A DNA stretch of 64,000 bases from DASYQD01 sp963846495 (GCA_963846495.1 CAWJWP010000016.1:248001-312000); one strand, 5' to 3'; numbered from the stretch's first letter, positions 22,690-31,395 are shown. Notes: generated by a model not told the origin, from the letters alone. Program-made: numbers and translations.

Positions 22690-22908
22690 ATGGCGCGCTC
22701 TGCCGCACTCGCGACTTCTCTTCCCTGGTGGGCCACCGCCGGCGGTGAGTCGTGCCCGGTGTGCCTGCAGCGCTATCACTACGAGCTCGAGTATCGCTGC
22801 GTCGATTGCGATCAGCCGCTTTGCCCGCACTGCGCGGTGCGCGTTTCGATCGAGGTCGTCGAGCTGCACTGTCCCGACTGCGGCGCGTTGCCGCGCGAGG
22901 AGAGTTAG
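22690..22908 (+). CDS. Small zinc-ribbon protein preceding the Ku genes
   Basis: 72 residues with six CxxC-type cysteines and a histidine: CPVCLQ, CVDCDQPLCPHC and CPDCG, fitting two zinc sites. The stop codon lies two bases before the first Ku gene, so it heads that operon. ATG 22690 is chosen; TTG 22672 is in frame. No known family is certain. Its place suggests a link to DNA-end processing, which is inference from position only. Confidence 0.6.
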   Translation: MARSAALATSLPWWATAGGESCPVCLQRYHYELEYRCVDCDQPLCPHCAVRVSIEVVELHCPDCGALPREES

Positions 22909-22910
22909 CG

Positions 22911-23711
22911 ATGGCGGCGCGCGCGATGTGGAAGGGCGAGCTGGTGATCGGCAAGCAGCGGCTGCCGGTCAAGCTCTACGCGGGGGTGCAGGAGAAGAAG
23001 GTGCGCTTCAACCTCCTCCACGACAAGGACGAGGCGCGCGTCGAGCAGCGGCTGATCGATCCCGAGACCGACGAGGCGGTGGCGAGCGCGGAGCTGCGCA
23101 AGGGCTACGAGGTCGAGCCCGGCACCTTCGTCGTGCTCGAGGACGAGGAGCTCGCCGAGCTCGAGCCCGAGGCGTCGCGCGACGTCGAGGTGACGCGCTT
23201 CGTGCCGGTGGGCGCCATCCATCACCAGTGGTACGAACGGCCGTACTGGCTCGGCCCCGACGGCGACGCCGACGGCTACTTCGCGCTCGCCGCCGCGCTC
23301 GAAGCGAGCGAGCGCGAAGGCGTGGCCCGATGGGTGATGCGCAAGCGCCCTTACGTCGGCGCGCTGCGCCGCGAGGGCGACTACCTGATGCTGGTCGCCC
23401 TGCGCCACGCCGAAGAAGTCGTGCTGCCGACGGAGCTTCACGCTCCCGCGGGCCGCGCGCTCGACGCCAAGGAGAAGAAGCTCGCCGAGCAGCTCGTCGA
23501 GGCGCTCGCCGACCACTTCGACCCCGCCGCGTACCACGACACCTACCGCGAGCGCGTGCAGGAGCTCATCGAGGCGAAGGCGAAGGGGCGCAAGCTCAAG
23601 CTGGTGAAGCCGAAGGCGAAGAAGGCGCCGGAGAGCCTCGAGCGCGCGCTGCTGGCGAGCCTCGAGCGCAACTCGAAGGCGCCGGCGAAGAAGCAACGGA
23701 AGGCGAGCTGA
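22911..23711 (+). CDS. Ku-domain DNA end-binding protein, paralogue 1
   Basis: 266 residues. Bacterial Ku forms a ring on double-strand DNA ends and recruits ligase D for non-homologous end joining. The Ku fold is recognisable: MWKGELVIGKQRLPVKLYAG, then ELRKGYEVEPGTFVVLEDEE, VEVTRFVPVGAI, YFALAAALEASEREGVARWV and LMLVALRHAEEVVLP. A Lys-rich C-terminal tail follows. It is more divergent at the N-terminus than paralogue 2. It sits in a tight three-gene operon; no ligD or ligase gene is in the window. Confidence 0.88.
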   Translation: MAARAMWKGELVIGKQRLPVKLYAGVQEKKVRFNLLHDKDEARVEQRLIDPETDEAVASAELRKGYEVEPGTFVVLEDEELAELEPEASRDVEVTRFVPVGAIHHQWYERPYWLGPDGDADGYFALAAALEASEREGVARWVMRKRPYVGALRREGDYLMLVALRHAEEVVLPTELHAPAGRALDAKEKKLAEQLVEALADHFDPAAYHDTYRERVQELIEAKAKGRKLKLVKPKAKKAPESLERALLASLERNSKAPAKKQRKAS

Positions 23712-23714
23712 GCC

Positions 23715-24713
23715 ATGGCCAACGGATCGCGCGGCCGTCATCGCCGCAAGCCTGCAGACGAAAATGGCAACGGAGCCGCGCGCCCGCGCTCCTTCTGGTC
23801 GGGCACCATCAGCTTCGGCCTGGTGAGCATCCCCGTCGACCTCTACCCCGCCAACCGCTCGGGCCGTCCCGGCCTGCGCCTGCTGGCGCCCAGCGGCCTG
23901 CCGGTGCAGCGGCGCTACGCCTCCTCGCGCGAGGACACGATCGTGCCGTCCGAGCGCCTCGTGCGCGGCTACGAGGTCAGGAAGGACGAGTACGTCGTCG
24001 TCACCGACGAGGAGCTGGCGGCGCTGGCGCCGGAGAAGAGCCGCGACATCGACCTGCAGCGCTTCGTGCCGGTCGAGGAGGTCGACCCGGTGCTCTTCCA
24101 GCGCGCCTACTTCCTCGCTCCCGGCGGCGAGTCGGCGAAGGCCTACCGCCTGCTCGCCGACGTCATGGAGAGCACCGGCCGCGCCGGCATCGCCACCTTC
24201 GTGATGCGCGACAAGGAGTACTTCGTCGCCATCCTCGCCGAGGGCGGCATCCTGCGCGCCGAGACCCTGCGCTTCGCCGACGAGGTGCGCTCCGCCGAGG
24301 ACGTCGGCCTTCCCGCGCCGAAGAAGCCGAAGGCGGCGGCCGTGACGTCGCTGAAGCGCGCCATTGCGGCGCGCGCCAAGAAGGAGCTCGACCCCGACGA
24401 GCTCGCCGATCCGTGGAGCGCCAACCTCGAGAAGCTCGCGGAGAAGAAGCGCCGCCAGGGCGAGGACGTCGTCGAGGTGCCGGAGGAGGCCGAAGAGGAG
24501 CAGGCCGAGGTCATCGACCTGATGGAAGTGCTCAAGCGCAGCCTCGGCGCCAAGGCTACTAGCGGCGCGGGCCGGAGCGCGACGCGCGGCGCCACGAGCC
24601 GGCGGGCGCCGGCGAAGAAGGCGGCGCCGCGCTCGCGCAGCCGCCGCGGCTCGACGACCGCGAGCAAGGCGCGCGGCAAGCAGCGCAAGACGAAGAGCGG
24701 GCGCGGCGCGTAA
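23715..24713 (+). CDS. Ku-domain DNA end-binding protein, paralogue 2
   Basis: 332 residues. Canonical bacterial Ku core: SFWSGTISFGLVSIPVDLYP, then RLVRGYEVRKDEYVVVTDEE, DIDLQRFVPVEEVDPVLFQ, AYRLLADVMESTGRAGIATF and VMRDKEYFVAI. It ends in a Lys/Arg/Ala/Ser-rich tail of about 60 residues, as in long-tailed Ku proteins where the tail aids DNA binding and threading. It starts three bases after paralogue 1, so equal amounts of the two proteins are likely and a heteromeric ring is possible. Confidence 0.92.
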   Translation: MANGSRGRHRRKPADENGNGAARPRSFWSGTISFGLVSIPVDLYPANRSGRPGLRLLAPSGLPVQRRYASSREDTIVPSERLVRGYEVRKDEYVVVTDEELAALAPEKSRDIDLQRFVPVEEVDPVLFQRAYFLAPGGESAKAYRLLADVMESTGRAGIATFVMRDKEYFVAILAEGGILRAETLRFADEVRSAEDVGLPAPKKPKAAAVTSLKRAIAARAKKELDPDELADPWSANLEKLAEKKRRQGEDVVEVPEEAEEEQAEVIDLMEVLKRSLGAKATSGAGRSATRGATSRRAPAKKAAPRSRSRRGSTTASKARGKQRKTKSGRGA

Positions 24714-24750
24714 GCGTCGTCACTCGCTTCATCGCTGCTGCTCACGCAAG

Positions 24751-24788
24751 CGTCATTGCGAGGAGCGAAGCGACGAAGCAATCTCGAT
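24751..24788 (+). repeat. Dispersed repeat family A, copy 2
   Basis: CGTCATTGCGAGGAGCGAAG followed by CGACGAAGCAATCTCGAT, in the space between the Ku operon and the next gene. Such units translate as HCEERSDEAI when they fall in coding frames and are widespread in bacterial genomes. It lies 55 bases from a family B copy, so this short interval holds two repeat types. Confidence 0.85.
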
Positions 24789-24843
24789 CATCGAGTTACC
24801 GCGGGCGTTCGCTCTCGCGGAGAGTCCGCTTCACCGCGACGGT

Positions 24844-24870
24844 GCTCGCCGTTGGCTCGCCCCTCTGGTT
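24844..24870 (+). repeat. Dispersed repeat family B, copy 2
   Basis: Same core as at 3897-3923 (GCTCGCCGTTGGCTCGCC, then CCTCTGGTT). Beyond it, CGCCGCTTCGCGGCG forms a small hairpin. It is intergenic, beyond the 3' end of the Ku operon and of the convergent membrane-protein gene. Confidence 0.8.
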
Positions 24871-24920
24871 CGCCACGCCGCTTCGCGGCGTCTCGATGCC
24901 GAGGCACTTGGGCTCAGCTC

Positions 24921-26027
24921 TCACTGAACGTCGGACGACTCGTCCGAGCTGGTCGGCTCGTCGACGGCCGCATCGTCGCCGTAAGCCCCACTCGAGCTCG
25001 AGCCCTGCTCGCTCGTCGCTACCCACGTCGCCACCGCAGCGTCGACGCCGGTGACCTCCCAATCGACCACGGCCCGCGAGCCTTCGACGCGGCTCGCGGC
25101 GCGTAGCTCCATCCCGCGCTCGGCGAGGCGCTGGGCGCGCTCGGCGACGCGGCGATCGAGGGCGACGAGCGCCGCCGCGGCCGCTTCCGCCGACTCGCAG
25201 TCGAGCGCGACGCGGCCGGTCGTGCGGTCGCTCGTCGCCACGTCGATGCCGAGCGCGGCGCGCTGAACGCCGATCGGCGGCTCCTCACCGTCCCACAGCA
25301 GGCGCGCGAAGCCGTACTCGCGCTCGTCGATCGAGCCGGTCAGGTCCCATGGGCGCGACGGCAGCCCGAGGTTCACCGGCGGCGGCGCCGCCGCGGCACC
25401 GCCGTCGAGGAAGCGGTCGATGCCGCGGTGCAGGGCCTGCTCCTCGTTGGCGACGAGCAGCGTGCCGCCGACGAGCGAGCCCCAGGCGTTGTCGTCCAGC
25501 TTCAGCACGTCGTGGCCGCGGTGCTTGCCGACGAGCGTGTCGCCGCGCGCCAGGAAGAAGTGCAGCACGCGGGTGAAGCCGCGCGGGTTGAGCGCCGCCA
25601 CCACCGCCGGGTCGTCGCGCCCTTGCGTCGACGGCTCGAGCGACACCGTCGCCTGCCGCGGCAGGAACATGCGCAGGCCGGTCGACGGGCTGCCGCTCGC
25701 GGCGCTCATCTGCTGCATCTGCCGCACCCAATCCGGCGCGTCGCGGTTCTGCTGCCGCTGTGCCTCGCGCATGAAGTTGTCGATCAGGGCGGTCACGCCG
25801 GGATCGCTGCCGAGGTCGCCGACGGCGAAGGTGCCGCTCGTCTGCGGCGACACCACGGCGGCGGTCGCGTGCTGCTTGCCCGGCCGCACCGCCCACCACG
25901 AGCCGACGCCGGCCGCGATCACCACGAGCAGGACGAGCGCGCCGCAGCCGATGGCGCAGCCGATCGCCCACTTTCCACACCCCGACGACGCGGGCTTCGC
26001 CGCCGGCTGCGGGACGTAAGGCTCCAT
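24921..26027 (-). CDS. Single-pass membrane protein of unknown function
   Basis: 368 residues: a short Pro-rich cytoplasmic start (MEPYVPQPAAKPASSGCGK), one membrane segment (GCGALVLLVVIAAGVGSWWA), then a large extracytoplasmic part with no recognised domain and a Ser/Asp-rich acidic end. The segment LRMFLPRQATVSLEP and the later ALHRGIDRFLDGG are distinctive but unassigned. The general look is of DUF3352-type proteins known from Myxococcota and Acidobacteriota, offered only as a possibility. It is divergent from the aspartyl protease gene, with 79 bases between starts. Confidence 0.6.
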   Translation of the reverse strand: MEPYVPQPAAKPASSGCGKWAIGCAIGCGALVLLVVIAAGVGSWWAVRPGKQHATAAVVSPQTSGTFAVGDLGSDPGVTALIDNFMREAQRQQNRDAPDWVRQMQQMSAASGSPSTGLRMFLPRQATVSLEPSTQGRDDPAVVAALNPRGFTRVLHFFLARGDTLVGKHRGHDVLKLDDNAWGSLVGGTLLVANEEQALHRGIDRFLDGGAAAAPPPVNLGLPSRPWDLTGSIDEREYGFARLLWDGEEPPIGVQRAALGIDVATSDRTTGRVALDCESAEAAAAALVALDRRVAERAQRLAERGMELRAASRVEGSRAVVDWEVTGVDAAVATWVATSEQGSSSSGAYGDDAAVDEPTSSDESSDVQ

Positions 26028-26106
26028 GGTTGGCGGCGATGTTACCGCGCGGTTGCGCGCCGCACGGACAGGGAGCGAAGCACGGCAAGGTACTCTCGTG
26101 CGCGCC

Positions 26107-28128
26107 GTGGAAGACCGTCACCGCTCGCGTCGCCTCGCCTCGTTGCCGTGGTGGCTCGCCGTCGCCGCGCTACTCGCCGGTGCTGCTGCGGCGCCGCCAT
26201 CTGAAGCTCCGTCGGCGACCATCGCGCCACCCGCCGCTGCGGCCGCGGCATCGCCGGCGCCGACCGCAACAGCTACCGCACCCGCACCCGAACGCGATCC
26301 TGCCGCGCTGCTCGCGCGCTTCAAGGAAGTGACCGGCGGCGCCGCCTGGGACCGCATCCGCGTGCTGCGCACGACGGGCAGCGTGCACGTCGGCGGCCTC
26401 GAAGGCACCTTCGAGACCGTCGAGGAAATCGGCACCGGCCGCGGCAAGAGCCGGTTCGACCTCGGCCCGATGTCGGGAGCCATCGGCTTCGACGGCACGA
26501 CGCCGTGGTCGCAGGACGGCTCGGGCGAGGTCACCCTGCAGCGCGGCGAGGAGGCGCTCGAAGCGGCGCGCAACGACGCCTACCGCACGAGCCTCGCCTG
26601 GTGGTTCCCCGAGCGCTGGCCGGCGGCGCTGCGCGCACTTCCCGACCGCGAGCAGGACGGCCGGCGCTTCGCCATCGTCGAGATCACGCCGCGCGGCGGT
26701 CGCCCGTTCGAGCTCTGGCTCGACGTGGAGACCGGCCTGCCCGAGCGCGCCGTCGAGCACGGCGGCGTCGAGACGATCGTCACCACCCTCGGCGACTGGC
26801 GCACGGTGGAGACGACGCCGCCGGGCTCGGCCACGCCGGCGCCGGTGCGTCTCCCCTTCCACCAGCGCGCCAACACCGGCGAGGCGAAGTACGACCTGGT
26901 GGCGCAGGCGACCGCGGTCGAAGTGGATCCGCCGCTCGCCGCCGACGCCTTCGCGCCACCCCAGCGTCGCGCCGCCGACTTCGCGCTGCCCGCGGGCGCC
27001 GCCTCGATCACCGTGCCCTTTACGCTGCGCAACAACCACGTCTACCTGCGCGTGTCGCTCGACGGCCGGCGGCCGCGGCCGATGCTCTTCGACTCCGGCG
27101 GCTTCAATGTGGTGACGCCGGCGACGGCGGCACGGCTCGGCCTCGAAACCGAAGGCGCGCTCCAGGCGCGCGGCGTGGGCGAAGGCTCCGAAGATCTAGG
27201 CGTCACCCACGTCGCGAAGCTCGAGCTCGGCGGCGCCGTGCTGCGCGACCAGGTCTTCTACGTGCTGCCGCTCGCCGGCATCGCCGAGCTCGACGACGAG
27301 GAGGTCGCCGGCGTGCTCGGCTTCGAGGTCCTGCAGCGCTTCGTCGTCGAGATCGACTACGCCCGCCGCCGCGTGACGCTGACGCTGCCCGAGCGCTTCG
27401 ATCCGACCGGCGCCGGCGAGCCGGTGCCCTTCGTCTTCGCCGGCCACGTGCCCGCCGTCGACGGCGAGATCGACGGCATCGCCGGCCGCTTCACCATCGA
27501 CACCGGCAGCCGGAGCCAACTCTCGATCCACCGTCCGTTCGTCGAGAAGCACGGCCTCGTCGAGCGCTACGGCGCCGAGATCGAGGCGGTCACCGGCTGG
27601 GGCGTCGGCGGCGGCGTGAGCGCCAAGCTCGCGCGCGGCGGGACGCTGATGCTCGGGCGAGTCCCCGTGCGCGGGCCGACCCTCGAGCTCGTCACCTCCG
27701 AAAAGGGCGCCTTCGCCGACCGCTACCTCGCCGGCAACGTCGGCGGCGGCATCCTGCGCCACTTCCGCGTCACCTTCGACTACCGCCGCGAGCGCCTCTA
27801 CCTCGCCGCGACGCGCGACGCGGATGCCGACGTCTTCGACCGTGCCGGCCTCTGGCTCGTCGAGCGCGGCAAGCGGCTCGTCGTCGAAGACATCGTCCCC
27901 GGCGCCCCGGCCGCGGCAGCGGGAGTGATGCCGGGCGACGTCATCGAAGCGCTCGACGGCGAGCCGGTCCGCAAGCTTGGCGCCGAGGCCGTGCGCTCCC
28001 GCCTCCTCCACGACCCGCCCGGCACGAACGTGCGACTGCGCGTCCGCGGCACCAACGGCGCCCGCGACGTAGAGATCGTCCTCCACGAGCTGCCCACGAT
28101 GCGGGAAGCAGAAGCAGCGCTGCCTTAG
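26107..28128 (+). CDS. Secreted retropepsin-like aspartyl protease with PDZ domain
   Basis: 673 residues. After an N-terminal hydrophobic segment (LPWWLAVAALLAGAA) and a Pro/Ala linker comes a domain of about 200 residues resembling outer-membrane lipoprotein-sorting folds (FKEVTGGAAWDRIRVLRTTG). Two aspartyl-protease lobes follow, each with its active-site motif: Asp329 in MLFDSGGFNVV and Asp465 in FTIDTGSRSQL. A PDZ domain ends the protein (VEDIVPGAPAAAAGVMPGDV). The two-lobed form resembles a fused retropepsin pair. GTG 26107 is chosen, ten bases after TACTCT; GTG 26098 is in frame too. Likely a periplasmic peptidase; target unknown. Confidence 0.85.
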   Translation: MEDRHRSRRLASLPWWLAVAALLAGAAAAPPSEAPSATIAPPAAAAAASPAPTATATAPAPERDPAALLARFKEVTGGAAWDRIRVLRTTGSVHVGGLEGTFETVEEIGTGRGKSRFDLGPMSGAIGFDGTTPWSQDGSGEVTLQRGEEALEAARNDAYRTSLAWWFPERWPAALRALPDREQDGRRFAIVEITPRGGRPFELWLDVETGLPERAVEHGGVETIVTTLGDWRTVETTPPGSATPAPVRLPFHQRANTGEAKYDLVAQATAVEVDPPLAADAFAPPQRRAADFALPAGAASITVPFTLRNNHVYLRVSLDGRRPRPMLFDSGGFNVVTPATAARLGLETEGALQARGVGEGSEDLGVTHVAKLELGGAVLRDQVFYVLPLAGIAELDDEEVAGVLGFEVLQRFVVEIDYARRRVTLTLPERFDPTGAGEPVPFVFAGHVPAVDGEIDGIAGRFTIDTGSRSQLSIHRPFVEKHGLVERYGAEIEAVTGWGVGGGVSAKLARGGTLMLGRVPVRGPTLELVTSEKGAFADRYLAGNVGGGILRHFRVTFDYRRERLYLAATRDADADVFDRAGLWLVERGKRLVVEDIVPGAPAAAAGVMPGDVIEALDGEPVRKLGAEAVRSRLLHDPPGTNVRLRVRGTNGARDVEIVLHELPTMREAEAALP

Positions 28129-28149
28129 CGGCAGGCTCGACACCGCGGT

Positions 28150-28452
28150 CTACAGCTCAGGCGAAGTCCCGCGGCTCGTGTGCCAGAGCGCCAACACCTC
28201 GATGACGTCAGGATCGACCGGCCGGTAGTAGATGAAGTAGCGCACTCTCGGCAGATGCAGCCGACGTAGATGCGTCAGGTCGGGAGGTGACAACACTGGC
28301 GGCGCGATATTCGGATTGCTCCGGATGAGATCGAAGCCGCGTGAGATCTCCGCCGAGAGCAGGTCACGCGCGGCGCGATTGGCGCGCCACCACCGGACGG
28401 CCTCCCGGATCTGGGCGGCCGCGTTCTCGGAGACGCGAAGACGACGCTTCAA
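28150..28452 (-). CDS. ParE/RelE-family toxin
   Basis: 100-residue protein of the ParE/RelE superfamily (gyrase poison or mRNA interferase). Seen: LRVSENAAAQIREAVRWWRA, LLSAEISRGFDLIRSNP and RRLHLPRVRYFIYYRP followed by IEVLALWH, the usual end of the fold. The start is TTG 28452, which overlaps the antitoxin stop codon as TTGA, so the toxin is translationally coupled to the antitoxin. Length and order (antitoxin first) are standard. Which target it hits cannot be told from sequence. Confidence 0.85.
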   Translation of the reverse strand: MKRRLRVSENAAAQIREAVRWWRANRAARDLLSAEISRGFDLIRSNPNIAPPVLSPPDLTHLRRLHLPRVRYFIYYRPVDPDVIEVLALWHTSRGTSPEL

Positions 28453-28667
28453 GAGCCGCGGAGCTCTTTCACGAGATCGTCGCCGTCGACCCACTCGCCC
28501 CGAGCGATCTGGGCGACGGACTCACGCAGGAAAGCGGTCTCTTCCTCGGAGAGCTCAAAGACGTCGCCCCCGTCCGGGACCAGAACCGTAACGGTCGTGC
28601 CTTCTTCGAGGAGGCCCTTGGGCACGTCGAGCTGGCCGTCGACGACCTTCGCGGTGAGCATCTTCAC
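28449..28667 (-). CDS. Antitoxin of the ParE-type pair
   Basis: 72 residues: MLTAKVVDGQLDVPKGLLEE forms the short beta-strand-rich N-terminus (AbrB/MazE-like or RHH-like), and the acidic Glu-rich C-terminus (FELSEEETAFLRESVAQIAR) is the toxin-neutralising helix. Two starts are in frame, GTG 28667 and ATG 28661; GTG lies exactly seven bases after TAAGCT, the spacing of leaderless genes in this window. It overlaps the toxin gene by four bases. Confidence 0.8.
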   Translation of the reverse strand: MKMLTAKVVDGQLDVPKGLLEEGTTVTVLVPDGGDVFELSEEETAFLRESVAQIARGEWVDGDDLVKELRGS

Positions 28668-28703
28668 GACATTCAGCTTACCTTGCCATCGCCTGCGCCG
28701 GGC

Positions 28704-29988
28704 CTAGCCGGTAGCGCACTCGGCGGCGCGCACGAGCAAGAGCGTGCGCTCGCGTTCGTTCTTGGTGAGGGCGGCGGCGCGTTCGAATTCGGTGCGCGCT
28801 TCGGGGAAGCGGCCGAGTTTCTGGAGCAGATCACCGCGCACGGCGGGGAGCAGGTGGTAGCTCTGCAGCGCGGGCTCCGCGAGGAGCGTGTCGACCACCG
28901 CGAGACCCGCTGCTGGACCGGAAGCCATTCCTACCGCGACGGCGCGGTTGAGCTCGACGACGGGCGAGGGCAGGACGCGGCCGAGCTCTTCATAGAGCGC
29001 GACGATGCGCGGCCAGTCGGTGTCCGCCGCGACGCGGGCGCGGGCGTGGCAGGCGGCGATCGACGCCTGCAGCGCGTAGGGGCCGAGGCGGCCGGCGGCG
29101 AGCCGCTCGGCGTGCGCCAGCGCGGCGAGGCCGCGGCGGATGAGGAGCTGGTCCCAGCGCGCGCGGTCCTGGTCGAGGAGCAGGATGGGCTCGCCCTTCG
29201 GTCCCACGCGCGCGTGCGAGCGCGAGGCCTGGATCTCCATCAGCGACGAGGAGGCCGTGCACCTCGGGCTCGTCGGGCATCAGCTCGGCGAGGATGCGGC
29301 CGAGGCGCAGCGCGTCGTCGCACAGCGCCGGGCGCAGCCAGTCCTCGCCGGCGGTGGCCGAGTAGCCCTCGTTGAAGATCAGGTAGACGACCTCGAGCAC
29401 CGACGGCAGCCGCGCCTGCAGCTCGGCGCCGCGCGGCACTTCGAAGGGCACGTTCGCCTCCGACAGCGTGCGCTTGGCGCGCACGATGCGCTGCGCGATC
29501 GTCGGCTCGGGCGCCAGGAAGGCGCGCGCGATCTCGCCGGTGGTGAGGCCGCCGAGCAGGCGCAGCGTCAGCGCCACCCGCGCCTCGGTGGCGAGCACCG
29601 GATGGCAGGCGATGAAGAGCAGGCGCAGCAGGTCGTCTCCCACCGGGTCGTCGAGAGCGGCGTCGAGGTCGGGCGGCGCTTGGCGCTCGACGAGGTCGCG
29701 GCCGAGCTCGTCGTGCTTGCGGTCGAGCATGGTGCGGCGGCGCAGCACGTCGATGGCGCGGTGCTTGGCCGTCTGCATCAGCCAGGCGCCGGGGTTGTCG
29801 GGGACGCCCGCCTCCGGCCAGCGCTCGAGGGCGGTGACGAGCGCGTCCTGCGCCAGCTCCTCGGCGAGGCCGACGTCGCGCACCATGCGCACCAGGCCGG
29901 CGATGATGCGCGCCGACTCGATGCGCCACACACCGTCGATGGTGCGGTGGACGTCGCTCGTCGCGAGGCGGGTGTCGCCGGCGCTCAA
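28704..29988 (-). CDS. ECF42-type RNA polymerase sigma factor with C-terminal TPR-like domain (apparent frame break)
   Basis: Extracytoplasmic-function sigma factor of the COG4941 group. Region 2: VHRTIDGVWRIESARIIAGL with ELAQDALVTALERWP; region 4: GGLTTGEIARAFLAPEPTIA; then the long conserved C-terminal extension (VYLIFNEGYSATAGEDWLRP ... ILLLDQDRARWDQLLIRRGL ... ERAAALTKNERERTLLLVRA). The frame breaks at about 29250: skipping one base in CTCGTCG restores HGLLSLMEIQASRSHARVGP. The corrected protein has about 427 residues, normal for the family. Start TTG 29988 is the only option upstream of region 2 in this frame. It precedes its usual DGPF partner gene in reverse order on the same strand, typical of ECF42 loci. 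Confidence 0.85.
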
Positions 29989-30035
29989 CGCCGGCGATCA
30001 CACCATCCCGCGCCGCCGGGCCGCAAGTCGCCCTA

Positions 30036-30110
30036 GCCCACAACCTCGCTACGCTCGGACGCCAGGCGGACCCTGGCGTCGGCGCTTCGCGCCCTTGCGG
30101 GTCCCTACCG
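30036..30110. repeat. Dispersed repeat family D, copy 2
   Basis: Matches 9543-9619 over about 75 bases (GCCCAC, CCTCGCT, CGCTCGG, CGCCAGGC, CCTGGCG, GCGCTTCGCGC, GCGGGTCCCTA). Its right end provides the TAG stop of the DGPF gene (GGTAGGGACC read on the minus strand). It separates that gene from the sigma-factor gene. Confidence 0.65.
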
Positions 30111-30527
30111 CGCCTTCGGCAGCTCGCGGAAGCGGTCGATCGTCTCGGCGTCGGCGAAGTCGGCGAAGTCCTCGGGCTCGTAGAGCTCGCGGACCTCGAT
30201 CTCGCCCTCGGCCCTGCCGAACGGCGACGGGAAGCGGCGCGCCCACTCGAAGGCCTCCTCGCGCGTCTTCGTCTGGATCAGCGTGTAGCCGGCGACGAGC
30301 TCCTTCGTCTCGGTGAAGGGGCCGTCGGTCCAGGTGCGCTTGCCGCCCGCGTAGCGGACGCGGGCGCCGCGCGAGGTGGGCTTCAAGCCGCTGGCGTCGA
30401 GCAGCACGCCGGCCTTGGCGAGCTCCGCGTGGTAGACCTCCATGGCGGCGAAGATCTCCTGCGTGTCGTCGGGGAAGCGGCCGGCCTCGCTGTCGGCGGT
30501 GGCCTTGACCAGGATCATGAACCGCAT
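30105..30527 (-). CDS. YCII/DGPF-domain protein, partner of the ECF sigma factor
   Basis: 140 residues of the YCII-related family with the DGPF signature in RTWTDGPFTETKELVAGYTL and a typical start MRFMILVKATADSEAG. In Actinobacteria and others these genes sit beside ECF42 sigma factors; they are thought to be part of the sigma regulon or input, with unknown chemistry. AGGAG precedes the ATG. Its stop codon lies inside a family D repeat, so the last residues may differ from relatives. Confidence 0.9.
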   Translation of the reverse strand: MRFMILVKATADSEAGRFPDDTQEIFAAMEVYHAELAKAGVLLDASGLKPTSRGARVRYAGGKRTWTDGPFTETKELVAGYTLIQTKTREEAFEWARRFPSPFGRAEGEIEVRELYEPEDFADFADAETIDRFRELPKAR

Positions 30528-30678
30528 CGTCGGCTCTCCTTCGTCGCGAAAGGTGGCGAGGCGGGTTGCCGCGGTCGCGGACGGTGAAAGCCGCCTCTGA
30601 AGGAGCGACGAACGGCCCGGGCCGCGATCGACAAACGCGAGCCGGCGCCGGTGCGACGCCGCGCCCGCGCCGCCGTCC

Positions 30679-31332
30679 TCAGCTCGCCGCCGTCACGCCG
30701 ACCGGGCAGGCGACGCCGGTACCGCCGAGGCCGCAGTAGCCGCCGGGGTTCTTCGCCAGGTACTGCTGGTGGTAGTCCTCGGCGAAGTAGAGCTCCGGCG
30801 CCTCCGCGATCTCGGTGGTGATCCCGCCACGGTGCCCGGCCGCCTCGAGCGCGCGCTGGTAGGCGTCGCGCGACGCCTCGGCCGCCTGCCGCTGCTCGTC
30901 GCCGTAGACGTAGATCGCCGAGCGGTACTGGGTGCCGACGTCGTTGCCCTGCCGCATCCCCTGCGTCGGGTCGTGGCTCTCCCAGAAAGTCTTGAGCAGG
31001 GCGTCGTACGACACCTTCGCCGGGTCGAAGACGGCGAGCACGACCTCGGCGTGGCCGGTCTGGCCGGTGCACACCTCGCGGTAGGTGGGGTTGGGCGTCG
31101 CCCCGCCGGCGTAGCCCACAGCGGTGACCCACACCCCGGGCAGCGTCCAGAACTTGCGCTCGGCGCCCCAGAAGCAGCCCATGCCGAAGAGCGCCTGCTC
31201 GAGCCCTTGCGGGTAGGGCGGCAGCAGGCGGTGACCGTTGACGAAGTGCTGCTCGGGGACCGGCAGCGGCGTGGAACGGCCGGGCAGCGCCTCGGCCGGC
31301 GAAGGGAGACGGATCTTGGCGGCGTACGTCAT
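30679..31332 (-). CDS. msrA: Peptide-methionine (S)-S-oxide reductase MsrA
   Basis: Reduces methionine-S-sulfoxide in proteins, a repair enzyme against oxidative damage. 217 residues with the catalytic GCFWG motif (Cys53) and two C-terminal recycling cysteines (Cys200 and Cys209 in GGYCGLGGTGVACPVG), matching the three-cysteine E. coli-type enzyme. HAEVVLAVFDP, DPTQGMRQGNDVGTQYRSAI and YFAEDYHQQYLAKNPGGYC are family signatures. No signal peptide, so cytoplasmic. ATG 31332 lies seven bases after TATCCT on the coding strand, suggesting a leaderless mRNA. Confidence 0.96.
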   Translation of the reverse strand: MTYAAKIRLPSPAEALPGRSTPLPVPEQHFVNGHRLLPPYPQGLEQALFGMGCFWGAERKFWTLPGVWVTAVGYAGGATPNPTYREVCTGQTGHAEVVLAVFDPAKVSYDALLKTFWESHDPTQGMRQGNDVGTQYRSAIYVYGDEQRQAAEASRDAYQRALEAAGHRGGITTEIAEAPELYFAEDYHQQYLAKNPGGYCGLGGTGVACPVGVTAAS

Positions 31333-31395
31333 GGTCTCAAGGATACGGCAGCCGTCACGAAGCGGATTCGCGGCCGTCGGGCGCGGCCCGTTCGC

